Positions 19,073 to 28,607 of a stretch of DNA of 64,000 nt are shown one piece after another. The DNA is from Dichotomicrobium thermohalophilum (GTDB lineage Bacteria > Pseudomonadota > Alphaproteobacteria > Rhizobiales > Rhodomicrobiaceae), in contig NZ_QXDF01000001.1 in NCBI RefSeq assembly GCF_003550175.1, positions 1,636,501-1,700,500 on the forward strand, written 5' to 3'. Made by a program: the position numbers and the translations under genes. Under the pieces are notes generated by a model. The model saw only the letters and a list, made by a program, of their open reading frames with translations, did no database searches and was not told where the DNA came from. How positions within the stretch are numbered: the stretch's first letter is position 1; every line of letters begins with the position of its first letter.

Positions 19073-20500
19073 TCAGGCGGCCGCCTGATCCGCCAACCGG
19101 GCCACCGATTCGTCCCGGCCAAGCACCTCCAAGACCTCGAAGATGCCCGGCGAGACCGTCCGGCCCGTGAGCGCGGCCCGCATCGGCTGAGCGATCTTGC
19201 CGAGCTTCACGTCTGCTTCTTCGGCGTAGGTGCGCACCGTTTCCTCCAGCAGCTCGGCCGACCAATCCTCAACTGCGGCGAACCGCTCCTTCAGCGCGGC
19301 GAGATGCTGGCGCGCTTCTGGCGTGAGCTGCTTCTCGGCCTTGGCGTCCATCTCCAGCGGGCGCTCCGCGAACAGGTAGCGCGCAGTGTCCATCAGCTCC
19401 ACGAGCGTCTTGGCGCGCGGTTTCAGCCCCGGCATGGCCTGTTTCAGCCTGTCCCAGCCGTCTGCGTCGATCTTGCCGGCCAGGTCGGATACGCCGTCCA
19501 GCTCTGGCAGCGTCTCGCGGATACGCCGCACCAGTTCGTCATCTGGCGTCTGGCGGATGTAATGCGCGTTGACGCTTTCCAGCTTGGTGAAGTCGAAGCG
19601 CGCGGGCGAGCGGCCGATGGCATCGAGGTCGAACAGCTCGATCAGCTCTTGGGTCGAGAAAATCTCCTGATCGCCATGGGCCCAGCCAAGCCGTACCAGA
19701 TAGTTGCGCAGCGCCGCCGGGAGATACCCCATCGCACGGTACGCCTCCACGCCGAGCGCGCCATGGCGCTTCGAGAGTTTGGCCCCGTCAGGCCCGTGGA
19801 TGAGCGGCACATGCGCATAGACCGGTGGTTCCCAGCCCAGCGCGCGGAAGATCTGGGTCTGGCGTGCGGCATTGGTGAGGTGGTCATCGCCGCGGATCAC
19901 ATGTGTGATCCCCATATCGTAATCATCCACCACGACCGAGAGCATGTAGGTCGGCGAGCGGTCGGCGCGCAGCAGCACCAGATCGTCCAGTTCCTTGTTG
20001 GACCAGCGCACCTCGCCCTGCACGCGGTCCTGAATGATGGTCTCGCCCTCCTGCGGCGCCTTGAAGCGGATCACGGGCGGGACGCCCTCCGGCGCTTCGG
20101 ACGGGTCGCGGTCGCGCCAGCGGCCGTCATAGCGGGGGGCGCGGCCTTCCGCGCGGGCCTTCTCGCGCATCTCGGCCAGTTCCTCGGCCGAGGCGTAGCA
20201 ACGATAGGCCTTGCCTTCGGCGAGCAGCTTCTCCGCGACCTCAACGTGGCGCTCAGCACGCGCCGATTGCGAGACCGGCTCGCCCTCCCAGTCCAGTTCC
20301 AGCCAGGTCAGCCCGTCGATGATGGCGTCGATGGCCTCCTGCGTGGAGCGGGCGCGATCGGTGTCCTCGATGCGCAGCAGCATCTTGCCGCCCATTGCCT
20401 TGGCGTAGAGCCAGTTGAACAGCGCGGTGCGCGCCCCGCCGATATGCAGGAAGCCTGTCGGGGACGGCGCAAAGCGCGTGACGACAGTGTTGTTCATCAC
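19073..20500 (-). CDS. gltX: Glutamate-tRNA ligase
   Basis: 475 aa class I synthetase charging tRNA-Glu. Catalytic motifs: [20 protein letters not shown] (HIGH-type, residues 9-28) and KLSKRHG (KMSKS-type). The region after [20 protein letters not shown] lacks the Cys/His set that binds zinc in E. coli GluRS. Alphaproteobacteria often carry two GluRS paralogs, one of which can misacylate tRNA-Gln for the GatCAB route; which one this is cannot be told here. ATG codons at 20500 and 20497 are both possible starts. Divergent from comEC. Confidence 0.96.
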   Translation of the reverse strand: MMNNTVVTRFAPSPTGFLHIGGARTALFNWLYAKAMGGKMLLRIEDTDRARSTQEAIDAIIDGLTWLELDWEGEPVSQSARAERHVEVAEKLLAEGKAYRCYASAEELAEMREKARAEGRAPRYDGRWRDRDPSEAPEGVPPVIRFKAPQEGETIIQDRVQGEVRWSNKELDDLVLLRADRSPTYMLSVVVDDYDMGITHVIRGDDHLTNAARQTQIFRALGWEPPVYAHVPLIHGPDGAKLSKRHGALGVEAYRAMGYLPAALRNYLVRLGWAHGDQEIFSTQELIELFDLDAIGRSPARFDFTKLESVNAHYIRQTPDDELVRRIRETLPELDGVSDLAGKIDADGWDRLKQAMPGLKPRAKTLVELMDTARYLFAERPLEMDAKAEKQLTPEARQHLAALKERFAAVEDWSAELLEETVRTYAEEADVKLGKIAQPMRAALTGRTVSPGIFEVLEVLGRDESVARLADQAAA

Positions 20501-20612
20501 TTCTCACCTTGATTAAATGCCGCGAGTTTGCCCGTCACCTAGCACAGCCCCGCGCAAAGGTTAAGTTGACCGGCGCCTCTGACCGTCGGTGGACGGGCAT
20601 TTTGGGGGAAAC

Positions 20613-22787
20613 ATGACCCGGCGCGCAGGCGAGACCGCGGAGATGTCTGGCGGCTGGGGGGCGCCCTCAGCCGAATTTGCCGTGCCGCGCCCCGGGCTGA
20701 TTGACCGGCTCATCGAGATAGAGCGAGGCCGCTTTGCCCTATGGGTGCCGGTGCTGTTCGGCGGCGGCATCGGCATTTATTTCGCCCTGCCGAGTGAGCC
20801 GCCGTTGGTGCTGGCCGCCGCCTTGGTCGTGATGGCGCTGGCGTGGCGTCTCCTGACACGCCATGCGGCGCTCGGACTCCTCATGAGCGGCGCGATGTGC
20901 TGCATTGCCCTCGGCTTCTTCGCGGCGAAAGTGCGGACCGATATCGTGGCCGCGCCGGTCCTGACCAAGAAAATGGATTTCGCGGCGATTACCGGCTGGG
21001 CCGCGAACTGGGAAGAGCGGATTGACCGGAAGAACCGGCTGACGATTCGCGTGCGGGCGATCGACGGGCTTGCCGCCGAGGCCACGCCGCGTGTGGTTCG
21101 CATCAGCACTCACGCCGAAACGGCGCCGCCGATCGGAACGCTGGTCGCGGTCAAGGCCGGCCTTCTCCCGCCGCCGGAACCGACGCATCCCGGCGGGTTC
21201 GATTTTGCGCGCATGGCCTATTTTCTCGGCCTCGGCGCGGTCGGTTACGCGAAGTCGGACATCACTGTGGCCGAAGGGCCGGCCCCGCCGCTCGACCTGC
21301 AGGTCTGGGCAGCGGTGGACCGCGTGCGCGCGGCGATCGGCGCCCAGGTTGACGCGGTGCTGTCGGGGCCGGCTGCCGGTGTTGCCACGGCGCTCATAAG
21401 CGGCGACCGCGGCGGTATTGCCGAAGCGGAGAAGGAGGCCATGCGCGGCGCCGGTCTGGCGCATGTGCTGGCCATCTCCGGCCTGCATATGGCGATCATG
21501 GCCGGCTCCCTCTACTTTGCCGTGCGGCTTTTGCTCGTCGCGGTGCCGGGGCTGGCGCTGCGCTTTCCCGTCAAGAAATGGGCGGCGCTGGCCGCGCTGA
21601 TCGGCGGGCTGGGCTATTTGCTCATCTCAGGCGCTTCGGTCGCGACCCAGCGGGCCTTCCTGATGACGGCAGTGTTTCTGATTGCCGTCATGCTCGACCG
21701 ACCGGCGCTGACTCTGCGCAACGTACTGATCGCCGCGCTGCTGATTCTGGCGTTGCGGCCGGAGAGCCTGCTGGACGTCAGCTTCCAGATGTCCTTCGCG
21801 GCGGCAACCGCTTTGATCGCTACCTATGAGCGCCTGCGAGGGATCAACCCGCTGCGCAGTGTCGGCGCGCAGCTGAGCGGGTCACCCGGCATGGCCGCAC
21901 GCGCGGGCGTCGGTCTGTTGCGCTATGCCGGCGGGATCGGGATGACGACGATGATCGCCGGGCTGGCGGTTGCGCCCATCGCCGCTTTTCATTTCCACAC
22001 CTACACAAGCTACAGCCTGCTCGGGAATGTCGCCGCGATGCCTGTTGTCGGCCTGTGGGTAATGCCGGCCGCGCTCCTGTCGCTGATCGCGGTGCCATTC
22101 GGGCTGGCGGATGCGCCGCTGCAGCTGATGGGGGCGGGGATTGATGTCGTCCTCGACATCGCCCAGGCGGTTTCGGCGCTGCCCGGTGCGGTGCGACCGG
22201 TGGAGGCTTTCCCGATTGCTGCTCTCAACCTGATCGCGCTGGGGGCCCTGTGGTTCGCGATCTGGCGCGGTCGCTGGCGTTATGCCGGGGTGGCGGCGCT
22301 GGGCGCGGGGCTGGCGCTTACCAGCCTGGGGAGCAAGCCGGATGTGCTCATTGACCGGGACGGCCAGGTCATTGCCGTACGCGGAGCGGATGGGCGACTC
22401 GCCGCAATCCCGGGCCGTGCGGGGAGCTACAGCCTGGAGAAATGGCTGGCCGCCGACGGCGACCAGCGCGAGCCGGAGGCAGCGCGCGCCCCAGAGGTGT
22501 TCCACTGCGACGAGCGTGGTTGTGTTGTGGACCTCCGCGGCACGCGGCTTTCGGTGGCAAAGCACGCCGCGGCGCTGGCGCAGGACTGCAAGCTCGCTGA
22601 CATCGTGGTCACAAGTCTGGAGATGCGTACCCCTTGTCCTGCGCCTGATGTCGTTGTCACCCACGCGCAGCTGCAAGCGCGGGGTGCTCATGCGATATAT
22701 ATCGAAGGGAGTGAAGGCGAGCGCCGGTTCCGCGTCGTCACGGCAGCTGAATGGCGTGGGGTCCGACCGTGGACCGGGCGGCGATAG
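20613..22787 (+). CDS. comEC: ComEC/Rec2-family inner-membrane protein
   Basis: 724 aa from an ATG 5 bases after GGGGG; GTG 20589 is an alternative. N-terminal membrane segments and a DUF4131-like part (AITGWAANWEERIDRKNRL) precede the competence domain, whose core reads GLAHVLAISGLHMAIMAGSL and SFQMSFAAATALIATYERL. The C-terminal 180 residues look like a decayed metallo-beta-lactamase domain (DVLIDRDGQVIAVRGADGR) with no HxHxDH metal motif. In competent species ComEC is the DNA channel; whether this strain is competent is unknown. Convergent with lexA, 7 bases apart. Confidence 0.9.
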   Translation: MTRRAGETAEMSGGWGAPSAEFAVPRPGLIDRLIEIERGRFALWVPVLFGGGIGIYFALPSEPPLVLAAALVVMALAWRLLTRHAALGLLMSGAMCCIALGFFAAKVRTDIVAAPVLTKKMDFAAITGWAANWEERIDRKNRLTIRVRAIDGLAAEATPRVVRISTHAETAPPIGTLVAVKAGLLPPPEPTHPGGFDFARMAYFLGLGAVGYAKSDITVAEGPAPPLDLQVWAAVDRVRAAIGAQVDAVLSGPAAGVATALISGDRGGIAEAEKEAMRGAGLAHVLAISGLHMAIMAGSLYFAVRLLLVAVPGLALRFPVKKWAALAALIGGLGYLLISGASVATQRAFLMTAVFLIAVMLDRPALTLRNVLIAALLILALRPESLLDVSFQMSFAAATALIATYERLRGINPLRSVGAQLSGSPGMAARAGVGLLRYAGGIGMTTMIAGLAVAPIAAFHFHTYTSYSLLGNVAAMPVVGLWVMPAALLSLIAVPFGLADAPLQLMGAGIDVVLDIAQAVSALPGAVRPVEAFPIAALNLIALGALWFAIWRGRWRYAGVAALGAGLALTSLGSKPDVLIDRDGQVIAVRGADGRLAAIPGRAGSYSLEKWLAADGDQREPEAARAPEVFHCDERGCVVDLRGTRLSVAKHAAALAQDCKLADIVVTSLEMRTPCPAPDVVVTHAQLQARGAHAIYIEGSEGERRFRVVTAAEWRGVRPWTGRR

Positions 22788-22794
22788 GACGCCC

Positions 22795-23511
22795 TCAATA
22801 TTGGCGGATCAGCGCGATCAGCTTGCCCTGAATCTCTACCCGATCCGGGCCGAAAATGCGTGTTTCGTAGGCCGGGTTGGCGGCTTCGAGCGCGACCGAA
22901 TTGCCTTTTCTGCGCAAACGCTTGAGTGTGGCTTCCTCGCGGTCGATGAGCGCCACGACGATGTCGCCACTCTCGGCCGTCTGGGTCTGCTGGATCAGCA
23001 CGATGTCGCCGTCGAGAATGCCGGCGTCGATCATCGAATCACCGCGGACTTCCAGGGCGAAATGATCGCCGCGCGAAAGCATCTCCGGGGCGACCTGAAT
23101 GCTGTGGCTCTGGTTCTGGATCGCCGAGACGGGCACGCCCGCCGCGATCCGTCCCATCACGGGCACGGAAACGGGCGCGTCATCCTTTTCGACCAGCGCC
23201 GGCTTGCGCACCTGTCCGCCCTCGATGACGCCCAAGCCGCGCGATCGCGCCTTTCGCGCCGCCTGACCTTCTGAGCGCGGCATCTCGGTCACGGTCTCGT
23301 TCGGTAGCCTGAGGATCTCCAGCGCCCGCGCCCGGTGGGGCAGGCGCCGAATGAAACCCCGTTCCTCAAGCGCGGAGATCAGTCGATGGATGCCGGATTT
23401 CGACCGCAGCGCCAAGGCTTCCTTCATTTCATCGAAGGACGGCGGCACCCCGCTTTCCTGGATGCGGTCATTGATGAAGAAGAGGAGTTGTTTTTGTTTT
23501 TCGGTCAACAT
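22795..23511 (-). CDS. lexA: SOS repressor LexA
   Basis: 238 aa, the alphaproteobacterial length. N-terminal winged helix ([37 protein letters not shown]) is joined by a linker to an S24 peptidase domain. The self-cleavage site is Ala124-Gly125 in [12 protein letters not shown]; the catalytic Ser is in [16 protein letters not shown] and the Lys in EEATLKRL. Its upstream region carries a perfect alphaproteobacterial LexA box (23557-23571), so autoregulation is expected. It controls the DNA-damage regulon. Confidence 0.98.
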   Translation of the reverse strand: MLTEKQKQLLFFINDRIQESGVPPSFDEMKEALALRSKSGIHRLISALEERGFIRRLPHRARALEILRLPNETVTEMPRSEGQAARKARSRGLGVIEGGQVRKPALVEKDDAPVSVPVMGRIAAGVPVSAIQNQSHSIQVAPEMLSRGDHFALEVRGDSMIDAGILDGDIVLIQQTQTAESGDIVVALIDREEATLKRLRRKGNSVALEAANPAYETRIFGPDRVEIQGKLIALIRQY

Positions 23512-23541
23512 CCGGCAGATCCCGCAGAAATGTACAAATCA

Positions 23542-23561
23542 GGAACACCTATACCTGTTCC
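23542..23561 (-). promoter_or_regulatory. Palindromic half-site GGAACA-N8-TGTTCC in the lexA control region
   Basis: A perfect 6-bp inverted repeat with an 8-base centre, 31 to 50 bases ahead of lexA. Its right arm overlaps the direct-repeat LexA box by 5 bases, so the two could compete for or jointly bind LexA. Confidence 0.45.
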
Positions 23562-23571
23562 TGTTGTGTTC
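23557..23571 (-). promoter_or_regulatory. LexA (SOS) box GTTC-N7-GTTC
   Basis: On the plus strand GTTC-CTGTTGT-GTTC, an exact match to the direct-repeat LexA operator known from Alphaproteobacteria. It lies 46-60 bases ahead of the lexA start, between lexA and the end of moeA, where autoregulation would act. Confidence 0.8.
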
Positions 23572-23594
23572 TGCAAGTGCAGGGACGGGTGTGT

Positions 23595-24803
23595 TCAGAA
23601 GTCAAGCGGGAGAATATCGACCTTGTCACCGGGCCGCGCCGCGGGCGCGTGCGGCTCCCGGACGATGAGGCAGTCGGCGCTCGCAAGGGCGGCCACCAGC
23701 GCGCTGTCCTGGGAAGGCAGGGCGGCGACCTTGAGCGCGCCGGTATCGGGGTCGATGCGCATGCGCGCGCGCATATAGTGTTTGCGTGGCCCGTTGCCCT
23801 CCAACGCGCGGTCGAGCGTTGCCTGGCGCATGCGCTCGGGACCGGTATCGGCACCGAGCAGCGCGTCGATCAGCGGGAAGGCGAAGACGCGCGTGCAGAC
23901 CATGGCCGAGACGGGATTGCCCGGCAGTCCGATCACGCGGGTTTCACCCCGTGTGCCGAACATCAGCGGCTTGCCGGGGCGCATGGCGATGCGCCAGAAG
24001 TCGATCTCGAAGCCGGCATCCATCAGCGCTTCCCGCACCAGATCATGCTCGCCGACCGAGGCGCCGCCGATCGTCAGCAGCAAGTCGGTGTCCGCCGCCT
24101 CTGCCAAGTGCGCATCAAGGCTCTCGCGCGTGTCTTCGGCGATGCCCAGGCGCTTGGGGGCCGCGCCTGCGGCCTCCAGCATCGCGCTCAAGCCTGTCGG
24201 AACCGAGGAGATGATCTGGTCAGGGCGCGGTGTTTCGCCGGGCGGCACCAGCTCGTCCCCGGTCGCAAGGATGGCGACGCGCGGCTTGCGGCGGACGGGC
24301 AGGCGCGCATGATTGGCCGCGGCGGCGAGCAGCACGTCGCGCGCGTTGAGCCGCTTGCCGGCGGGCAGCAGCCGCTCGCCCTCGGCGAAATCCTGGCCGC
24401 GCGGGCGGACGGCTGCGCCTTTGTCTGCGCCCTCGTTGACCGTGACCGTTTCGGCTTCGAGCGTCGCGTTCTCCTGCATCAGAACCGTGTCGGCGCCTTC
24501 GGGGACGGGCCCGCCCGTGAAGATGCGCACCGCCTCCCCGGGGCCGACGCTGCCATCGAAGCCGTGGCCCGCGGCCGCCTCGCCGATGAGGCGCAAATTG
24601 GCTGGCACTTCCGCTATGTCCGCCGCGCGTAGCGCGAACCCGTCCATAGAGGAGGCGTCGAACGGAGGCTGAGTCAGACGCGCGTGAATATCCTCGGCGA
24701 GAACGCGCCGCGCCGCATCGGCAACGTCAACCTCCTCGGCGTCGAGCGGTTCGACGCCGTCCAGAATCCGGGCCAGCGCGTCATCAAAGGGAAGCAGGCT
24801 CAC
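23595..24803 (-). CDS. moeA: Molybdopterin molybdotransferase MoeA
   Basis: 402 aa from a GTG start. Inserts molybdate into adenylylated molybdopterin to finish the molybdenum cofactor. Seen: domain I/II start PLDAEEVDVADAARRVLAED, FDASSMDGFALRAADI, FTGGPVPEGADTVLMQE, the MoCF-binding domain with ILATGDELVPPGE and LLTIGGASVGEHDLV, and LPGNPVSAMVC. Nine bases after moaC, so the pair is probably cotranscribed with the trp genes upstream. Confidence 0.97.
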   Translation of the reverse strand: MSLLPFDDALARILDGVEPLDAEEVDVADAARRVLAEDIHARLTQPPFDASSMDGFALRAADIAEVPANLRLIGEAAAGHGFDGSVGPGEAVRIFTGGPVPEGADTVLMQENATLEAETVTVNEGADKGAAVRPRGQDFAEGERLLPAGKRLNARDVLLAAAANHARLPVRRKPRVAILATGDELVPPGETPRPDQIISSVPTGLSAMLEAAGAAPKRLGIAEDTRESLDAHLAEAADTDLLLTIGGASVGEHDLVREALMDAGFEIDFWRIAMRPGKPLMFGTRGETRVIGLPGNPVSAMVCTRVFAFPLIDALLGADTGPERMRQATLDRALEGNGPRKHYMRARMRIDPDTGALKVAALPSQDSALVAALASADCLIVREPHAPAARPGDKVDILPLDF

Positions 24804-24812
24804 GGCGCGCTA

Positions 24813-25301
24813 TCATCCCCCTTCCGCAACATAGGTACCGGAGCGCCCGCCTGTTTTTTCCAGCAGACGAATACCGGAAAAGCTCATGCCCTTATCAACC
24901 GCCTTGAGCATGTCGTATACGGTCAGGCAGGCGACCGAAACGGCCGTCAGCGCCTCCATTTCGACGCCGGTCTTGCCGTGAACCTTAACGTAAGAGGTGA
25001 CGTGCAGCCCCGGCGGCGTGCGGTTCGGCGTGAAATCAACGCTTACCTTCGATAGCGCCAGCGCGTGGCACAGCGGGATCAGGTCCGGCGTGCGCTTGGC
25101 CGCCATGATCCCCGCGATGCGGGCGGTCGCGAGCACATCCCCCTTTTTCGCTTCACCGCGCTCCAGCAGGTCCAGCGTCTCGGGCTGCATGGACACGAAG
25201 CCCTCGGCGCGCGCGGTTCGGCTCGTGACATCCTTCTCGGCGACATCGACCATGTTGGCCTCGCCGCGGGCGTTCAGATGGCTGAGTTTCGGCTCGCTCA
25301 T
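24813..25301 (-). CDS. moaC: Cyclic pyranopterin monophosphate synthase MoaC
   Basis: 162 aa, full length. With MoaA it converts GTP to cyclic pyranopterin monophosphate, the first step of molybdopterin synthesis. Signatures: [72 protein letters not shown] with the catalytic Asp/Lys region after it. Sits between trpC and moeA with gaps of 9 bases on each side. Confidence 0.97.
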   Translation of the reverse strand: MSEPKLSHLNARGEANMVDVAEKDVTSRTARAEGFVSMQPETLDLLERGEAKKGDVLATARIAGIMAAKRTPDLIPLCHALALSKVSVDFTPNRTPPGLHVTSYVKVHGKTGVEMEALTAVSVACLTVYDMLKAVDKGMSFSGIRLLEKTGGRSGTYVAEGG

Positions 25302-25310
25302 GGTGGTCTG

Positions 25311-26117
25311 TCAGCTTGCTGCGGCTTGCGCCGGTGCGCCGGTCAGGAGCGTGCGTGTTGCCGCCGTCACGTCGCCCGCGCGCATCAGCGTTTCGCCCAC
25401 GAGGAAGGTGTGGATGCCCGCCTGCGCCAGCCGTGCCAAGTCGTCATACGTGCCAATACCGCTTTCGCTGATGCCGATGCGATCGGCGGGCAGGTGCGCG
25501 GCCAGTCGCTCACTCACAGTGAGACTCGTCTCAAAGGTCGTCAAGTCGCGGTTGTTGATGCCGATCATCCGGCCGGGCAGGGCAGCGGCCCGCTCAAGCT
25601 CGCTCTCGTCGTGCACCTCGATCAGCACGTCCATGCCGTATTGGCCGGCCGATTCGGTAAGCTCGCGCGCGAGGGTATCGTCGATCGCCGCGAGGATCAG
25701 CAGGATGCAGTCCGCGCCCCAGCTGCGCGCCTCGGCGACCTGATAGGGGTCGATCATGAAGTCCTTGCGCAGCACCGGCAGGCGGCAGGCTTCGCGCGCG
25801 GCGATCAAATGCTCCGGCGCGCCCTGAAACCATGGCGCATCGGTCAGCACCGACAGGCAGGCCGCGCCGCCGGCCTCATAGGCGCGGGCGAGGGACGGCG
25901 GGTCGAAATCCGTGCGGATCAGGCCCTTTGACGGGCTCGCTTTCTTGATCTCCGCGATCAGACCGAAGCCAGGTGCGCGCTCCAGCGCCTGGGCGAAGGG
26001 GCGCACGGGCGCGGCGTCCGCAGCGGCGCGTTCCAATTCGGCCAGCGGTCGCTCGGCCTTGGCCGCGGTTACCTCCTCGCGCTTCGTGGCAATGATCCGC
26101 GCGAGCATATCAGACAT
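25311..26117 (-). CDS. trpC: Indole-3-glycerol phosphate synthase
   Basis: 268 aa from an ATG that overlaps the trpD stop by 8 bases (ATGTCTGA), a sign of translational coupling. Closes the pyrrole ring in tryptophan synthesis. TIM-barrel motifs: [32 protein letters not shown] with the catalytic Lys, [24 protein letters not shown] and [15 protein letters not shown]. Stand-alone enzyme, not fused to TrpF. Confidence 0.97.
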   Translation of the reverse strand: MSDMLARIIATKREEVTAAKAERPLAELERAAADAAPVRPFAQALERAPGFGLIAEIKKASPSKGLIRTDFDPPSLARAYEAGGAACLSVLTDAPWFQGAPEHLIAAREACRLPVLRKDFMIDPYQVAEARSWGADCILLILAAIDDTLARELTESAGQYGMDVLIEVHDESELERAAALPGRMIGINNRDLTTFETSLTVSERLAAHLPADRIGISESGIGTYDDLARLAQAGIHTFLVGETLMRAGDVTAATRTLLTGAPAQAAAS

Positions 26118-27147
26118 TTGCCGTGGCTCCGCAGATGGTGGCCAGCTTCTCCAGCGCCGCCGTTGCCGCGCCGGTCTCGATCGCGTTGGCCGCAAGTTCG
26201 ACGCCTTCGCGCAGGCTGCCGGCCTTGTCCGCGACGACAAGCGCCGCCCCGGCGTTCAGGAGGACAATGTCGCGCAGGGCGCTGTTCCTGCCGGCGAGCG
26301 TTGCGCGGATGGCGTCGGCGTTCTCCGCCGCATCGCCGCCAATCAAATCATCGAGCCGCGCGCGCGCCAGACCGGCGTCCTCCGGGGTGACCGTGAATTC
26401 ACGCACCGCGCCGTCCTTCAGCTCAGCCACGACGCTCTCGCCCGTGGTGCTCAGCTCGTCCAGCCCGTCATGGCCATGGACCACCCAGGCATGGTCGACG
26501 CCGAGCCGCCCCAGCACCTCGGCCAGCGGCCGCGTCATCTCCGGCGCGTAGACGCCCACAAGCATCCGGCTGACGCTTGCCGGATTGCACAGCGGCCCAA
26601 GCACGTTGAAGATCGTTCGCACGCCCAGAGCCTTGCGCGCGGGCGCGACATGGCGCATCGCCGCGTGATGCGCGGGCGCGAACATGAAGCCGACGCGCGC
26701 CTCTTCCAGCGCCTGTTCTAGGGCGTCCGGCGCGGTCTCCATGCAAACGCCCAGATGCTCCAGCACATCGGCCGCGCCGGAGCGGGAGGACACCGCGCGG
26801 TTGCCATGCTTGGCGACTGGCACGCCGGCACCCGCGACGACGAAGGCCGTGCAGGTTGAGACATTGTGCGTCCCTTTCGCGTCGCCGCCCGTGCCCACGA
26901 TGTCCATCGCGCCCTCGGGGGCCGTGACGCGCTTCATCTTCGCGCGCATCGCCGTGGCCGCGCCGGTGATCTCGTCAACCGTTTCGCCGCGCGCGCGCAG
27001 TGCCATCAGGAAGCCGGCGATCTGCGCCTCGGGCACGCCGCCGGCCATCATCAGGCCGAACGCCTCGCCGGCCTGTTCGGCTGTCAGCGGGGTGCCTTCG
27101 GAGACCTGCTGGAGAAACGGTTTGAAATCTTCAGGCGTGTTCTGCAT
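26110..27147 (-). CDS. trpD: Anthranilate phosphoribosyltransferase
   Basis: 345 aa. Transfers phosphoribose from PRPP to anthranilate, second step of tryptophan synthesis. The PRPP loop is [17 protein letters not shown]; other family segments are [38 protein letters not shown] and [12 protein letters not shown]. Stand-alone TrpD, not fused to TrpG. Overlaps trpC and follows trpG by 38 bases. Confidence 0.98.
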   Translation of the reverse strand: MQNTPEDFKPFLQQVSEGTPLTAEQAGEAFGLMMAGGVPEAQIAGFLMALRARGETVDEITGAATAMRAKMKRVTAPEGAMDIVGTGGDAKGTHNVSTCTAFVVAGAGVPVAKHGNRAVSSRSGAADVLEHLGVCMETAPDALEQALEEARVGFMFAPAHHAAMRHVAPARKALGVRTIFNVLGPLCNPASVSRMLVGVYAPEMTRPLAEVLGRLGVDHAWVVHGHDGLDELSTTGESVVAELKDGAVREFTVTPEDAGLARARLDDLIGGDAAENADAIRATLAGRNSALRDIVLLNAGAALVVADKAGSLREGVELAANAIETGAATAALEKLATICGATANV

Positions 27148-27185
27148 TGCGCGTGGTCCCTCTGCGCCGGTCTTGAGAGGTCGTC

Positions 27186-27827
27186 TCAGGCCGCCGGTTG
27201 CGCCGCTTGCGTCACATCGTGAGGCAGGACAAGTCCCGACTTGACGGGGTGCCAGTTGATGCCCGCCAGCCCAAGGAAATTCGCCAGGATCGCGTGGCCG
27301 TACTCCGACGCGATGCTCTCCGGGTGGAACTGGACGCCGTAGAGCGGATGCTCGACATGCTCCAGGGCCATGACAATGCCGTCTTCTGTATGCGCGGTCG
27401 CCCGAAGCGTCTGGGGCAGCGTGTCGGCATCAACGATCAGCGAGTGATAACGCGTCGCCTCGAAGCGTGGCGGCAGCCCGGCGAAGAGCCCGCTGCCGTT
27501 ATTCGTGACCGTGGAGCGCTTGCCATGCATGAGCATCGGTGCGCGCACCACATGACCGCCAAAGGCCTGGCCCAGCGCCTGCATACCCAGACACACACCC
27601 AGAAGCGGGACCCGCCCCGTCGCAGCCTTGATCAGGTCGAGGCAGATGCCCGCGCGGTCGGGATCGCATGGGCCGGGCGACAGCACGATCGCGCCCGGGC
27701 CTTCCGCCAGCACCTCCTCCACACCGATCTTGTCGTTGCGGTAGACCCGGCAATCGACCCCGAGATCGGCAAAATAATGGACAAGGTTATAGGTGAAGCT
27801 GTCGTAGTTATCTATCAGCGTGATCAT
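27186..27827 (-). CDS. trpG: Anthranilate synthase glutamine amidotransferase subunit
   Basis: 213 aa from the ATG of MITLIDNYDSFTYNLVHYF. Class I amidotransferase that supplies ammonia to TrpE. The catalytic Cys is residue 79 in LLGVCLGMQALGQAFGG; the His-Glu pair is in YGVQFHPESIASEYG. The same subunit may also serve aminodeoxychorismate synthase (PabA role), which sequence cannot settle. TrpE is encoded 0.8 kb upstream, separated by a histidine phosphatase gene. Confidence 0.96.
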   Translation of the reverse strand: MITLIDNYDSFTYNLVHYFADLGVDCRVYRNDKIGVEEVLAEGPGAIVLSPGPCDPDRAGICLDLIKAATGRVPLLGVCLGMQALGQAFGGHVVRAPMLMHGKRSTVTNNGSGLFAGLPPRFEATRYHSLIVDADTLPQTLRATAHTEDGIVMALEHVEHPLYGVQFHPESIASEYGHAILANFLGLAGINWHPVKSGLVLPHDVTQAAQPAA

Positions 27828-27876
27828 GCCGCCCACTATAGCCGTCTGTCCGGTCCGCGCAACTGAAGCAAACACC

Positions 27877-28410
27877 TCAAACCGGGAGTTCGGCGCGCTC
27901 AGGAAGCAGTTTCGGCGTCATGAACAGGCGCAGATAACCCTCGCCGACACCCAGTGCCCGCCAGTCGTCCAGTTCAACGTCGATAACGGCGAGCCCGCAG
28001 GTGGGAAACTTCCGGCAGATCGCCTCGACGGCGTCCGACTCGCCCTGGCTGAACAGGTCGAGGGCGAGCGCATGCAGGCCCGGATTGTGGCCAAGGATCA
28101 TCACGTGCCGCATTTCCGGCGGCAGATGGCGCAGGAGGTCAAGCATCGTCGCGCTGCTGGCGTGGTAGAGCCGCTCGTCAAAGCGCAGTTCGGGTGCGTG
28201 GTCCTCGCCGAAAGTCAGCTCGAAGGTGTCACGCGTGCGCTGAGAGGGAGAGCACAGGACAAGATCGGGTTTCAGGCCCTCTTCGCTGATAAAACCGCCC
28301 ATCGCCGGCGCAGATTTCTGGCCGCGTTTTGACAAGCCCCGGTCGAAATCCTCAAGCGTCGGATCATCCCAGCTCGATTTCGCATGACGATAAAGAGAAA
28401 CCCTGCGCAT
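27877..28410 (-). CDS. Histidine phosphatase family protein, SixA-like
   Basis: 177 aa. The N-terminal catalytic motif LYRHAKSSW carries the nucleophilic His of the RHG/SixA group, followed by RGLSKRGQKSAP, LCSPSQRTRDTFE and the second His in VMILGHNPGLHAL. These are the four expected catalytic positions. SixA of E. coli dephosphorylates a phospho-histidine on a phosphotransfer protein; the substrate here is unknown. It sits between trpE and trpG, 49 bases before trpG, and has no obvious link to tryptophan synthesis. Confidence 0.9.
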   Translation of the reverse strand: MRRVSLYRHAKSSWDDPTLEDFDRGLSKRGQKSAPAMGGFISEEGLKPDLVLCSPSQRTRDTFELTFGEDHAPELRFDERLYHASSATMLDLLRHLPPEMRHVMILGHNPGLHALALDLFSQGESDAVEAICRKFPTCGLAVIDVELDDWRALGVGEGYLRLFMTPKLLPERAELPV

Positions 28411-28607
28411 TTCGCTCCCCTGAAGTCCTTCTGGTCGGGATACGTTTGTTTTCAGGCGTATGTCGGTGCGGAGAGGATCCGGCGCAAGCGCCAGTTACCG
28501 CCAGACCCTAGACGCCAAGTGTTGAAATTTCCAGATTTTGATGCTGCGCGGACGGAGATTTGAAGATCGTGTGATTATCCACGCGTAAATGGCTGTGCGG
28601 TGCTGCT

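Noticed and set aside
28411-28607. Trp attenuator or leader peptide
   Set aside because: No Trp-rich short ORF and no alternative hairpins followed by a T-run; the gap also lies after trpE rather than before it.
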